DNA of 64,000 bases from Salipiger mangrovisoli (GTDB lineage: Bacteria > Pseudomonadota > Alphaproteobacteria > Rhodobacterales > Rhodobacteraceae): contig NZ_JADFFK010000017.1 in NCBI RefSeq assembly GCF_015223355.1, positions 1-64,000 on the forward strand, given 5' to 3'. The first letter of the stretch is position 1, and every line of letters begins with the position of its first letter. This document shows, one piece after another, positions 17,411-25,661 of this stretch. The translations under genes and the position numbers were made by a program. The notes under the pieces were generated by a model, which saw only the letters and a list, made by a program, of their open reading frames with translations, was not told the origin of the DNA and did no database searches.

Positions 17411-17590
17411 GCGGGGAACGGACAAGAAGAGCCGGTCGCTGTTCAGCTATGTGGACCTTGAAGAGCGCATCCCCTGCGGAAGATCCGGCAGGTAGTGAAC
17501 GACGCGCTGGCCAGCCTCGATAGGGATTTCGATGATCATTATGTCGATTTCGGCCGCCCTTCGCTCGCACCGGAGCGGTTGATCAGGTGA
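17411..17590 (+). pseudogene. N-terminal fragment of an IS5/IS1182-like transposase
   Basis: From ATG 17411 the frame reads MRGTDKKSRSLFSYVDLEER, then after a frameshift PLRKIRQVVNDALASL and FGRPSLAPERLIR to a stop at 17588. These match the start of transposases that begin with SLFSYVDLEERVPARHPLRK. The residues that join the two parts are deleted, causing the frameshift, and the catalytic domain is absent. It is a dead remnant. Confidence 0.75.
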
Positions 17591-17668
17591 GGAGCGCGAT
17601 CCCCCTTTCCCGGGCACACTTATCCTGCGGCCACGGTCATCGGGAATCTGAGTGGCGTGAAGCAGCAT

Positions 17669-17891
17669 GTAGGCGAAGGCTTCGATGACGCTTGGCTCGA
17701 TACACTGTTCCTGACAATGCCAATCGCCTGGAAAGGCCCCTCGCTCAATATGTAGGCAGGCTGCACCGGCGTCACGACGGCAAGAGGGACGTGCGGTTGT
17801 CGGCTATGTCGACAGTTCGGTCCCAGTCTTGGCTAGGATGGCCGCAAAACGAAGCACAGGCTATCGGGCACTCGGCTATGTCATGGAATAG
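17669..17891 (+). pseudogene. C-terminal fragment of a superfamily 2 helicase
   Basis: Three consecutive frames give VGEGFDDAWLDTLFLTMPIA, then LAQYVGRLHRRHDGKRDVR, then VVGYVDSSVPVLARMAAKRS and GYRALGYVME before TAG at 17889. The Q-x-x-GR-x-H-R element is motif VI of DEAD/DEAH-type helicases, with motif V (GEGFD) upstream. At least two frameshifts and loss of the N-terminal ATPase half make it non-functional. The type resembles stand-alone defence or mobile-element helicases. Confidence 0.7.
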
Positions 17892-18157
17892 ATCGCCGCA
17901 CGCCGCCAAATTGGCCTGCGCCGGCACTGCAGAAGGCCTGTGCGCGCTGGACGTCAGGGTCGCAATGGACGCGGTGCGCTGCGCTGAATTTATCCTGGCA
18001 GGAGTGCCCTCACCTACAGCTTAGAGCCATTCGACACCGCGCTTCCCTGCTGGCGGAGTCGCATAAGCGCCAATGAGTTGAATATGATCGGAGTAGAAGC
18101 TTCATCTTTGACCGACCATGGGCTCACCGCGGTGCGGGACCGGAGTGCGTCGAAGCT
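17892..18157. other. Intergenic debris
   Basis: About 265 bp without a recognisable gene lie between the helicase fragment and an esterase-like fragment. It holds one copy of a 16-bp repeat (18059-18074) shared with 44799-44814. Confidence 0.4.
18059..18074 (+). repeat. 16-bp repeat, copy 1
   Basis: TCGCATAAGCGCCAAT occurs here and again at 44799-44814, 26.7 kb away, each time in non-coding DNA beside gene debris. The few bases after it are also similar (GAGTTG versus AGGTTA). It could be a recombination site or the edge of a former mobile element. Confidence 0.45.
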
Positions 18158-18343
18158 TTGGAGGCAGAGAGCTTCGTGCTCAGCGCAATCAGCCTCGCCG
18201 GCTTCAGCCAGGGCGGCTGCCTTGCACAGGAGTTGGCCGCGCGAGAGAGCGCGGGGCTCTCCGCCGGCCTCATCGGCAGCGGTGATGGCGAGGAGCCGCC
18301 CTGCGACGATCTCTACGGTTTCCCGCCCAAGCAGATTGACTAG
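18158..18343 (+). pseudogene. Possible carboxylesterase/phospholipase fragment
   Basis: The frame contains ISLAGFSQGGCLAQELAARE followed by GLIGSGDGEEPPCDDLYGFP. G-F-S-Q-G-G around the nucleophile Ser and the following helix match the phospholipase/carboxylesterase alpha/beta-hydrolase family. Upstream and downstream parts of the fold, including the Asp/His of the triad, are absent. It is most likely a remnant; the short length leaves real doubt. Confidence 0.45.
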
Positions 18344-18460
18344 CCGCATTCGACGGCAGAACACCGGTCTAGGCCCATCAGAGCCCAGACCTACAGGCGG
18401 CACCTGTTGAACAGGCAAGCTTAGGAGCGCCGCAAACCTGTCCGGAAAATGGGGTTCACC

Positions 18461-19054
18461 TCAGTCAAGCCGCTTGGGATGCAGCACGACGCGTGCGTCC
18501 ATCGGAACCTGGTTATAAAGTTGGGTGATCTGGTCGTTTATCAGGCCAGCGCAACCGTTCGAAACCGCACGCCCAATGCTGGCAGGATCGTCCGTCCCGT
18601 GAATGCGGAGAAATGTGTCACCGCGTTCTGGAGTGAAGAGATAAAGTGCGCGTGCACCGAGCGGATTTCCGGGACCACCGGGCATGCCGCCATCGGCGTA
18701 CTTCTCATATTTTTCGGGTTCCCGCTCGATCATGCCGGGGGTCGGCGTCCAAGAGGGCCACTCCTTTTTGGCGCCAACGTAGTATTCTCCCGGCTCGTAA
18801 AGGCCATCTCGGCCCACACGGATGGCATAGATCCAAGCCTGTCCATCTGGAAGCGACCAGAAAAGACGGTAGGCGTCTGGAAAGACATGGACTTCGTTCG
18901 CTGGAAGAGGCGTGGCAAGTCGAATGAGTTGCGGTGGTATCACACCGGGGACCGGCGCTGAGGTCTGTGCGCGTAGAAGTCCGGACACCGCTAGGCCGGC
19001 TGCGGAGGCGAGGCCGAGCTTCAGAGCGGTACGGCGGGTCGTCAGGGCATTCAT
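18461..19054 (-). CDS. L,D-transpeptidase (YkuD family), Tat-exported
   Basis: This 197-residue protein starts MNALTTRRTALKLGLASAAG, a Tat-like signal, and ends its catalytic domain with RIHGTDDPASIGRAVSNGC near residues 149-167. The HGT...S-x-G-C pattern supplies the catalytic His and Cys of YkuD transpeptidases, which form 3-3 cross-links in peptidoglycan or attach proteins to it in the periplasm. A strong AAGGAAAGGA ribosome-binding site precedes the start. It is the only intact gene in a stretch of fragments, so it has probably been kept under selection. Confidence 0.9.
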   Translation of the reverse strand: MNALTTRRTALKLGLASAAGLAVSGLLRAQTSAPVPGVIPPQLIRLATPLPANEVHVFPDAYRLFWSLPDGQAWIYAIRVGRDGLYEPGEYYVGAKKEWPSWTPTPGMIEREPEKYEKYADGGMPGGPGNPLGARALYLFTPERGDTFLRIHGTDDPASIGRAVSNGCAGLINDQITQLYNQVPMDARVVLHPKRLD

Positions 19055-19574
19055 AGATGTTCCTTTCCTTCAGCGGCCCGAGGTTGGTCGGCCTGAGAGG
19101 ACTAATAGCCTTAACTTAATTGGAGCTTAGCGACTGTGGGACGCGTCGCTTACGGCCGCGCCGCTATCATCATACTGGGGAATCTGCCGGATGCGTGATG
19201 ACACATTTGCGGCGGAGCCAAAGCAGATGCGAGCGACGTGCGAGATCACGGGATTTTAGAATACGCAATGTTTCTCTCCTCTTATCTCAGCGGGAGCGAC
19301 GCCTTTTTTGCCGCTCCCATCTACAAGGGAAATGTGTGCGGTGAGCATTGAGTTCCAAGTATCGGGTGGATTGAGAGAGGCGAAGCTGGCTCGACACCCG
19401 AACCCTCCCCCATATTCGCTCGAGTGCGGCTCCTCGTAGTGGCAGCCCTGCCACCCTTGCGAAGGCAGGAGATGGCATGCGACGGCACTGAGGTAGGCCG
19501 CAATACCGGCCCGGCCGCGCGGTAAGGGCTCTTAGGCTCCGCCAGCAGGCTTTGCTGGCGGAGCCAGCATCACG
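19055..19574. other. Intergenic stretch without a recognisable gene
   Basis: About 520 bp upstream of the L,D-transpeptidase. It must hold that gene's promoter. Frames on both strands are short and show no family signature. Confidence 0.45.
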
Positions 19575-19938
19575 TCAGCCGCCCGGAACCGTCACCCGGT
19601 AGAAAGACGCTGGCGGCGCGTCGGCGTCCGTAACAGGACCGAGACGGACACCCGCCACCGGAACCTGCGCAAGGAGGTAGGCGATCAGCGCCTCGGTGTC
19701 CGCATCGCTCAGATGCGTAGGTCTGCCATGTCATGGCGGGCGCCAGAGCGCGACCGTTGGAGCGCACCCCATTCCGACTCACTTCTGAAACTTCGGCATC
19801 GGTCCAGAGCCCAAGGCCGGTCTCGATCGGGATCGGGTTGGGTGCCCAGAGGAGTCCCTTGCTAAGGTTCTCGAAACCGACGGTCCCATCAGACAGTTCG
19901 GGCTCGACCATCGGAATACCATCTGAACCGCGTGGCAT
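19575..19938 (-). pseudogene. Cytochrome c family C-terminal fragment, frameshifted
   Basis: On the minus strand TGLGLWTDAEVSEVSRNGVR and GRALAPAMTWQTYA are followed, one frame over, by LSDADTEALIAYLLAQVPV and a short tail to a stop at 19575. This is the C-terminal pattern of small cytochrome c subunits, with the axial Met in the LAPAM segment and a final LSD-x-D-x-x-A-L-x-AYL helix. The CxxCH heme motif is missing upstream. It is a degraded remnant. Confidence 0.65.
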
Positions 19939-20023
19939 GCTCTGATTTGCCGAGCGTGGCGCTCAGGATCCTCCGTTTTCGAGCCAAACACAGCGGTGCC
20001 CGATTGATCCAGATCATGGGCTA

Positions 20024-20080
20024 GAATCTATTAAAAGGCTTGCCGCTGCGCTGTCCGTCACCGTGGATGATCTGATCTGA
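20024..20080 (+). pseudogene. Tail of an XRE-family HTH regulator
   Basis: The frame ESIKRLAAALSVTVDDLI then TGA matches the last helix and end of an XRE/Cro-type helix-turn-helix domain (x-x-x-L-A-x-A-L-x-V-x-x-x-D-L). No start or preceding helices remain in frame. The short length makes this tentative. Confidence 0.4.
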
Positions 20081-20284
20081 GGATTAGAACAACGCCGGCG
20101 TCGAGCACCGCGTCCTTTTCAGAACGCCGCTTTTCTCGTACAAGATCAGCGCGATCTTCTTGCTGGTTCTATTTCCACAACCGTCGCCTGCCAGGGTCTT
20201 TCTGCGATCAGGTGACGACTAGGAACGATTGCAGTCGGTATAATTTGATTGACACTTCTGGCAAAGGGTTGCGCAATACCCTCA

Positions 20285-20396
20285 AGGTTGAAATCAGCGC
20301 TTGCGCTAGCCAGACCGTTTCGCAGAGGATCGCCCTAAGGAAAACACTGGGCTAGGCAAGACATCGAGCGACGGCACCACTGCGCTGGAGGAAGAC
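20285..20396 (+). promoter_or_regulatory. Conserved leader of the small-protein module, copy 2
   Basis: AGGTTGAAATC begins exactly 112 nt before the start codon, as in copy 1. The final 42 nt (20355-20396) are 40/42 identical to copy 1 and end with GGAGG. Between the two conserved blocks the sequences diverge. A shared promoter element plus a conserved 5' leader RNA is the simplest reading. Confidence 0.55.
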
Positions 20397-20591
20397 ATGT
20401 CAGCCGATTGGATCAACATTCAGATCATAGAGTGCGAAGACTCAGGCGGCGCGACCGTCACGGTTTTTAGGCAGTCAAACGGAGATCGACAGCGGTTCGT
20501 TTTGGGAAATGGTCGCGAGGTTTTTCAGAACCCGGATGGGACCTTCGCGATTCCAGAAACCGCAGCGGTTCTGAATGTGATGGGCGTCTGA
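20397..20591 (+). CDS. Small conserved protein of a duplicated module, copy 2
   Basis: This 64-residue protein begins MSADWINIQIIECEDSGGAT, continues VTVFRQSNGDRQRFVLGNG and ends AIPETAAVLNVMGV. It aligns end to end with the 64-residue protein at 11569-11763. The first seven codons are almost identical in nucleotides and the rest has diverged, mostly conservatively, indicating selection on the protein. Its stop is 39 bp from the stop of the convergent metallo-beta-lactamase-like gene. No known family is recognised; the alternating pattern suggests a small beta-sheet domain. Confidence 0.65.
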   Translation: MSADWINIQIIECEDSGGATVTVFRQSNGDRQRFVLGNGREVFQNPDGTFAIPETAAVLNVMGV

Positions 20592-20630
20592 GCGCTCAAG
20601 ACCCTCCTCCGGCGAAATCGCGTTTGATAG

Positions 20631-21380
20631 TTATTCTATCAGCTTGGCGCGGGCGCGCGCGGCGATGGTGCGCGCAAGCTGTTCGAACTCACCTTCGCCG
20701 AAACGAAGCACCCCGTTGTGCGCGGCGCAAAGCGTCCGCGCGTTCGACCAACGGCGCCCGAGTACCTCCAGCCAAGCACAGAAATCCTCGGCCGCCCCGT
20801 CATCGGATGTCAGCGCCTTCTGAAGGCTGGGGTGCAATGTGAGGCGTTGGATCCGGCCACGCATGAAGTGCGGTACCGGCAGTATGTTCAATGTGTCGTC
20901 GACGTGGATCGACCCACTGGCTGGATGAAACGCCAGCAAGGATCCTGCGTGTACTTTCTCATCCTCGGAGATATAATCGATGCCCGCTGGCAAAGAAAAT
21001 TGGAGATCGTCGCCGAATATCTCAGCCACAGTGTCGCTTTCCACTGTTTCCGTCTGCCAAAACACTGCCGGACATTGTCTGTGGTGCCGCTCTGATCCAT
21101 AGAACCGCGCCTTGGGGAAGTCGCGGGCCATGGCTTCGCAGTGAAGTGTGTGGAACGGGTGCAGGTTGAGGACAGCCTCGACCAAAGACCCGTCTTTCGT
21201 CAACGCCATAACGAGGTCCCGGATCTCTCCATGCAAGGCGTAGCTGTCCAGAAAGACGAACCGCCCGCTATTCAGCCGGACGATCGAGACCTGCGTGCCG
21301 AGGTTGATCAACCCGGCGAACTTCATGGTGCAGCGAATATTCCAGAAGCCGTTGCCGAGATTCACCAGTCTGCGCGCCAT
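20631..21380 (-). CDS. Metallo-beta-lactamase-like protein of the duplicated module, intact copy
   Basis: This 249-residue protein starts MARRLVNLGNGFWNIRCTMK. It carries HPFHTLHCEAMARDFPKARF near residues 94-113, GSERHHRQCPAVFW near 115-128 and SGSIHVDDTLNIL near 175. The His clusters and beta-rich start (NLGTQVSIVRLNSGRFVFLD) resemble the metallo-beta-lactamase fold with a non-canonical HxxH-type metal motif instead of HxHxDH. There is no signal peptide, so it is likely cytosolic. A broken paralogue lies at 11794-12091, again convergent with a 64-residue gene. Substrate unknown. Confidence 0.65.
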   Translation of the reverse strand: MARRLVNLGNGFWNIRCTMKFAGLINLGTQVSIVRLNSGRFVFLDSYALHGEIRDLVMALTKDGSLVEAVLNLHPFHTLHCEAMARDFPKARFYGSERHHRQCPAVFWQTETVESDTVAEIFGDDLQFSLPAGIDYISEDEKVHAGSLLAFHPASGSIHVDDTLNILPVPHFMRGRIQRLTLHPSLQKALTSDDGAAEDFCAWLEVLGRRWSNARTLCAAHNGVLRFGEGEFEQLARTIAARARAKLIE

Positions 21381-21684
21381 GGCTGAGGCCCTCCCCAGCC
21401 CCTATTCCTGTTATTTCCATTCGCTTCGGAACATAGGACCCACTTGCCCTTCGGCCATGACCACGACCCAAGAGTTGCCTTGCCCGACGGATTTGTGACT
21501 GGGTCGAGCCGAGGGTGCATGCAGCATGAGGCGCAACGTTCGTTCTCAGATGAGAAGCATCCCAGATCGCGCCAGATCATCGCGGTAGCAGCACGATGGC
21601 AGCGAGCCGAAGCGCGGCGGCGCTCTCGCGATGCAGAATGTGTGGTGCAGCGTCGAGTCTTGTGAAAATTCGCGCTGAACCACT
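21381..21684. other. Intergenic stretch
   Basis: About 300 bp upstream of the metallo-beta-lactamase-like gene and downstream of trkH. Nothing recognisable; frames are short and without family resemblance. Confidence 0.4.
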
Positions 21685-23118
21685 CTAGCGGGCTTCCGGA
21701 ATCACGATCTCACGCCAGAAAACCGGCGTGAAGAGGACGAAAACGGTGAGGATTTCCAGGCGGCCGAGGTACATCCCGAAGGTCAGAATGACCTTTACGG
21801 AGTCACTTAGGGACGAGAAATTCCCCGCTGGGCCAATGATTGACCCCACACCAGGCCCCACATTTGCCAGAGCGGTCAGTGCCCCGCTGCTTGCGGTTGC
21901 AAGATCGAGATCGTGGAACGCCAGAAGCGTGGTGAGCCCCAGAAAGGTTCCCATGTAGATGACGAAGAAGGTGATGACACCCGCAAGCACGTCATCCTCA
22001 ATGCGACGCCCCTCGTACTTCATTGAGATAACACGGTGTGGAGATCTGATCATCTTAAGCTGCGCACGCGCTGCTTTGCTGAAGACAACCCAACGCATGG
22101 CCTTGGCCCCTCCGGCGGTTGAACCGGTGCAGCCGCCCACCGCGGTGAGAATGAAGAAGGCGACCACCGCAAACGGTCCCCAGGCTGTGTAATCGGTGGT
22201 GGCGTAGCCCGTTGTCGTGACGACCGAGACGACGTTGAAAGCCACCATGCGCAAGGCTATCAGCGGCGCCTCGCCGCTCGTCCAGACGAGCCAGACAGTC
22301 AACCCGATAATGACGAGTGCCAAAGTGATCAGCATGGCCTCGACCTGCTCGCTGCGAACTGTTCGGCGGTGGATGCCGCGGATGTACCACGCAAATGGAA
22401 ACGCCCCGAGCAACATGAAGAGGGTTGCCGCCCATTGCAGGAAGGCGCTCTCAAAGTGCCCGAAGGACGCATCGTAGCCTGAGTATCCCCCAGTCGATAA
22501 AGTGGTCAGCGCATGTGTCACAGCATCGAAAAGGCTCATGCCGCCGGCGAGATAGACGAGCGCACAAAGCCCCATGAGTGCGCCGTAAATTTTCAGCGTC
22601 GCGGAGGCAAACATCGCAGCGTTGCTCAACTCTTTGTCCCCTTTATCGGAGCTTTCGGTCCGGAAGAGTTGCATGCCGCCCACCTTCAGGATCGGCAGCA
22701 AGGCGATGCCGGTGACGATGAAGCCAACTCCACCGACGCCCTGCAAGACGGCGCGCCACATGATGATGCCGCGAGGTGTCGTATCGAGGCCGCTCATCAC
22801 GGTAGAACCAGTGGTGGTGATCCCCGACATCGCCTCGAACAGCGCGTCGACGGGGGTGAGAGACCACATCGCAAGTGGTACCGCTCCGGCAATTGCCGCG
22901 GTCATCCAGACCGAGGAGGTCAAAAGGAAGGTGTGAAGTCGCCCCAAGCCGAGAAAGGACGACGAGGAGGCGACACTGACCATGGCGCCCAATGTTCCTA
23001 GCAGTGCGCCAGAGAGCGCAAACACCTTGGCTGTATCAGGAAAGATGAGCGCGTCGATCACCATCAGAGCGGCGAAGAAGACGAGAACCAGCCCGTTGAT
23101 GAAGACTACGAAGTTCAT
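21685..23118 (-). CDS. trkH: Potassium uptake protein TrkH
   Basis: This 477-residue membrane protein has the four repeated pore regions of the Trk/Ktr/HKT family. The selectivity loops are MSGITTTGSTVMSGLD near residue 97, LTTLSTGGYSGYD near 204, VTTTGYATTDY near 296 and ANVGPGVGSIIGPAG near 405. Length matches TrkH (about 480) rather than KtrB. It is the third gene of a reverse-strand operon after ktrA- and ktrB-like genes, 9 bp from its neighbour. It should import potassium under control of an RCK subunit, probably the KtrA homologue. Confidence 0.9.
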   Translation of the reverse strand: MNFVVFINGLVLVFFAALMVIDALIFPDTAKVFALSGALLGTLGAMVSVASSSSFLGLGRLHTFLLTSSVWMTAAIAGAVPLAMWSLTPVDALFEAMSGITTTGSTVMSGLDTTPRGIIMWRAVLQGVGGVGFIVTGIALLPILKVGGMQLFRTESSDKGDKELSNAAMFASATLKIYGALMGLCALVYLAGGMSLFDAVTHALTTLSTGGYSGYDASFGHFESAFLQWAATLFMLLGAFPFAWYIRGIHRRTVRSEQVEAMLITLALVIIGLTVWLVWTSGEAPLIALRMVAFNVVSVVTTTGYATTDYTAWGPFAVVAFFILTAVGGCTGSTAGGAKAMRWVVFSKAARAQLKMIRSPHRVISMKYEGRRIEDDVLAGVITFFVIYMGTFLGLTTLLAFHDLDLATASSGALTALANVGPGVGSIIGPAGNFSSLSDSVKVILTFGMYLGRLEILTVFVLFTPVFWREIVIPEAR

Positions 23119-23127
23119 GATTTTGTC

Positions 23128-24462
23128 CTAGCCGAGATACACCGTACCGACCGGGTAGCCGATCCGACGTGGCCTTCGGGTCGCGAGCAGAAAACCGAGA
23201 GTCAGAGGGCCTACGCGTCCCACGAACATGATCACCATGATGATTGCGCGTCCAACACCGTCGAAATCCGCGGTGATGCCGCGCGACAAGCCCACGGTAC
23301 CAAAGGCCGAGGTGGTTTCGAAGGCAAGGTCGAGGAAATCGCCTTCGTGCAAAAGAAGGAGCACGAAGAGCGCGCACAGGATCAGTAGAACACTGATCAT
23401 CGCGAGGGCGAGGACTTTCATGACCTGGTCGAGACCGAGTTCTCGCCCGAAGACATGGATGCTGGCGCGTTGCTTGAAGAAGGCGACCGTAGCGAGCAGG
23501 AGAACGATGAAGGTGGTAACCTTGATGCCGCCGCCAGTGGACGTGCTGCCCGCTCCGATCACCATCAGCGTCATGAACATGAGTGACGTGCCATCGGTGA
23601 GATTGCCGATCTCCACGGTGTTGAAACCCGCGGTTCTCGTCGTGGCTCCCTGGAACCAACTGGCCCAGAGGCGCTCTGACCACGCGAGATTTCCCAGCGT
23701 CCCCGGGTTTGTCCATTCCATCACCGCGAATGCCACGGTGGACCAAATTAGCAAGGCAAGCGTGCCAACCAGCATCAGCTTGGTATGTAACGAAAAGCGA
23801 TGCCAGTTTCGGACCCGCCAAACATCGGCGGCGACCGTGAAGCCAAGACCGCCCAGGATGAAGAGCGCTGGAATCGTGAGATTGATAATCGGGTTGCCGA
23901 CCCATTGGCTCAAGCTGTCCGGGAAAAGTGCGAAGCCGGCGTTATTGAAAGCGGACACAGAGTGGAAGACCGCTTGCCAGAGACCGGCGCGCCAGCCCGC
24001 TTCGGGCACGAAAACGAGTGCCAGAAGCACAGCGCCGACGAATTCGCAGACGAAGACCACCTTGAGGATCATGCGGCTCAGGGCCAGCAAGTCCGTCGCA
24101 GAGGTCTGGTTGAGGTCTTCCTTCAGATAGAGCCGATGGGTGAAGCCGACCGGCAAGCCAAACATCGACAGTATCAGCACGGCAAAGGTCATCAGCCCCA
24201 GGCCGCCGAGCTGGATCAGCAGCATCACCACAATTTGGCCGAAGACTGTATAGACGCTGCCGGTATCAACCACTGCCAAACCAGTCACGGTTACTGCTGA
24301 GGTGGCAGTGAAGGTCGCGTCAGACCAGGTTATCGGCGTTGTGGTGGCAATGGGCAACTTCAGTGCGACCGCGCCGAGCACGATAAATCCGGCGTAGATG
24401 AGGATCAGGACCAAGGGTGGCGCCAGATGCGTGGCCTGACGCTTGGAATAAATACGGGCCAT
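23128..24462 (-). CDS. Potassium channel subunit KtrB/TrkG-like
   Basis: This 444-residue membrane protein has pore loops TSAVTVTGLAVVDTG near residue 53, SAFNNAGFALFPD near 170, TTRTAGFNTVEIG near 273 and TSAFGTVGLSRG near 392. Each carries the conserved filter glycine of the KtrB/TrkH family. The length and the compact N-terminus are KtrB-like, different from the TrkH gene that follows. It starts 3 bp downstream of the KtrA-like gene, so the two probably form one sodium-dependent potassium uptake complex. Confidence 0.9.
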   Translation of the reverse strand: MARIYSKRQATHLAPPLVLILIYAGFIVLGAVALKLPIATTTPITWSDATFTATSAVTVTGLAVVDTGSVYTVFGQIVVMLLIQLGGLGLMTFAVLILSMFGLPVGFTHRLYLKEDLNQTSATDLLALSRMILKVVFVCEFVGAVLLALVFVPEAGWRAGLWQAVFHSVSAFNNAGFALFPDSLSQWVGNPIINLTIPALFILGGLGFTVAADVWRVRNWHRFSLHTKLMLVGTLALLIWSTVAFAVMEWTNPGTLGNLAWSERLWASWFQGATTRTAGFNTVEIGNLTDGTSLMFMTLMVIGAGSTSTGGGIKVTTFIVLLLATVAFFKQRASIHVFGRELGLDQVMKVLALAMISVLLILCALFVLLLLHEGDFLDLAFETTSAFGTVGLSRGITADFDGVGRAIIMVIMFVGRVGPLTLGFLLATRRPRRIGYPVGTVYLG

Positions 24463-24465
24463 TGG

Positions 24466-25134
24466 TCATTTCCCGTCGCGCAGGTCATCTCCGAAATGCC
24501 GCAGGTCGGTCCGCTTCCCGAGCAGTAGAAGCTTGTCACCTTCCTGGAGCGTCAGTCCGCCATTCTCGCACGACAAATACTGGTTCTCGCGCATGGCTCC
24601 GAGGGCCCTAAGGTTGTATTTCTCGAAAATGGCTGCGCTGCCGACCATCTTGCCATCGAGCTTGGCCGGAACATTCAGGTCGACCACGTGATAGCCATTC
24701 CCGAGGCTAACATAGTCCCGCACAAGGGGATTGTGCAGCATCTGAGCGATGTGCTGGCCAACCTCCTGCTCCGGTTGGATGACGCGATCTGCTCCCAGCT
24801 TCGTCAGTATCCGGTGGTGCGTGCGATTGAGAGCTTTGACCCAGATGGTCTCGACGCCCAGCATCTTGACGTTCATTGTGCAAAGCACGTTGGCCTCGAG
24901 GTCTTCACCAATCGCTACAACAGCAACGTCGTAATTGCCGACACCCGCCTCCCGAAGCGCCGCCTCGTCCTTGCCATCGGCGATTACGGCCTCTGTCAGG
25001 GTCTCCGCTAGCCTCGTGACATAGCGCCCTTCGATATCGACCCCCAGCACAGGGTTGCCAAAGCGCGCGAGTTCGCTCGCGACTGTGCTGCCAAACGTTC
25101 CGAGGCCGATGACGGCGAAGCTGCGGGTTTTCAA
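24466..25134 (-). CDS. KtrA/TrkA-like RCK regulatory subunit of potassium uptake
   Basis: This protein of about 222 residues has one RCK-N domain, with dinucleotide loop VIGLGTFGSTVASELARFG near residues 7-25 and the acidic strand end VLGVDI. An RCK-C domain (GYHVVDLNVPAKLDGKMVGS onward) completes it. A single RCK pair of this length is KtrA-like; TrkA proper has two. TTG 25134 is preferred as start because the fold begins there and AGGCAGGA lies upstream; the frame is open to 25284. It gates the two membrane subunits encoded next by binding nucleotides on the cytosolic face. Confidence 0.85.
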   Translation of the reverse strand: MKTRSFAVIGLGTFGSTVASELARFGNPVLGVDIEGRYVTRLAETLTEAVIADGKDEAALREAGVGNYDVAVVAIGEDLEANVLCTMNVKMLGVETIWVKALNRTHHRILTKLGADRVIQPEQEVGQHIAQMLHNPLVRDYVSLGNGYHVVDLNVPAKLDGKMVGSAAIFEKYNLRALGAMRENQYLSCENGGLTLQEGDKLLLLGKRTDLRHFGDDLRDGK

Positions 25135-25379
25135 GGGTCCTGCCTTTCGGCTGTTGCAGATGGCGGCAGCAAAACGCCATGCAGGGCAAGAAGGCAAGTC
25201 CTCTGGCGTGGCGCACTGCTTGGGAGGCGGGCTCGCCGCCAGCGAAAATGCGTGCCGCTCATTTGCTCGGAATTTTTCGGACATTTACAACGCTATATAT
25301 CCGATATAACTCACATCCACCCTTGTGCGATTCAGTCCATAAATCCAGAAGGTCGCAAGACTTTTAGAGATTTACGCAA

Positions 25380-25661
25380 TCAATCACCCGCTGTTACGTA
25401 AGAGCAGACCTCAGCCTTCTGCCTGACCCAGTCACTATAACCCTCGTAGTCATCCAGCCTAAGATAGCCAGTCGCAAGCATGCTCGCCAGAGTACAGGCA
25501 CTTTCCACCCTACCGTTATTCATTGCCGCCTCGAATTTCACCTCTAATCTCTCAACGTGGCGGTATCTTATGTCTCCTATGAATAAGAACCATACACCCG
25601 CAGACACAACGGAGAGCGCGATGGCCAAAATCAAACGTTCATCAATGCCCCCGCCATTCAT
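25380..25661 (-). CDS. Small single-pass membrane protein, unknown
   Basis: This 93-residue protein has one hydrophobic helix near residues 10-28 (LILAIALSVVSAGVWFLFIG) followed by a charged, helical soluble part ending EVCSYVTAGD. A GAGGA ribosome-binding site sits 5-7 nt before ATG 25661, which supports a real gene. I recognise no family. It lies upstream of the potassium operon on the same strand, separated by 245 bp. Confidence 0.55.
   Translation of the reverse strand: MNGGGIDERLILAIALSVVSAGVWFLFIGDIRYRHVERLEVKFEAAMNNGRVESACTLASMLATGYLRLDDYEGYSDWVRQKAEVCSYVTAGD

Noticed and set aside
20256-20275. Sigma-54-like TGGCA...TTGC upstream of the second small-protein copy
   Set aside because: The spacing between the GG and GC elements is one base too short, and the site is not present upstream of the first copy.
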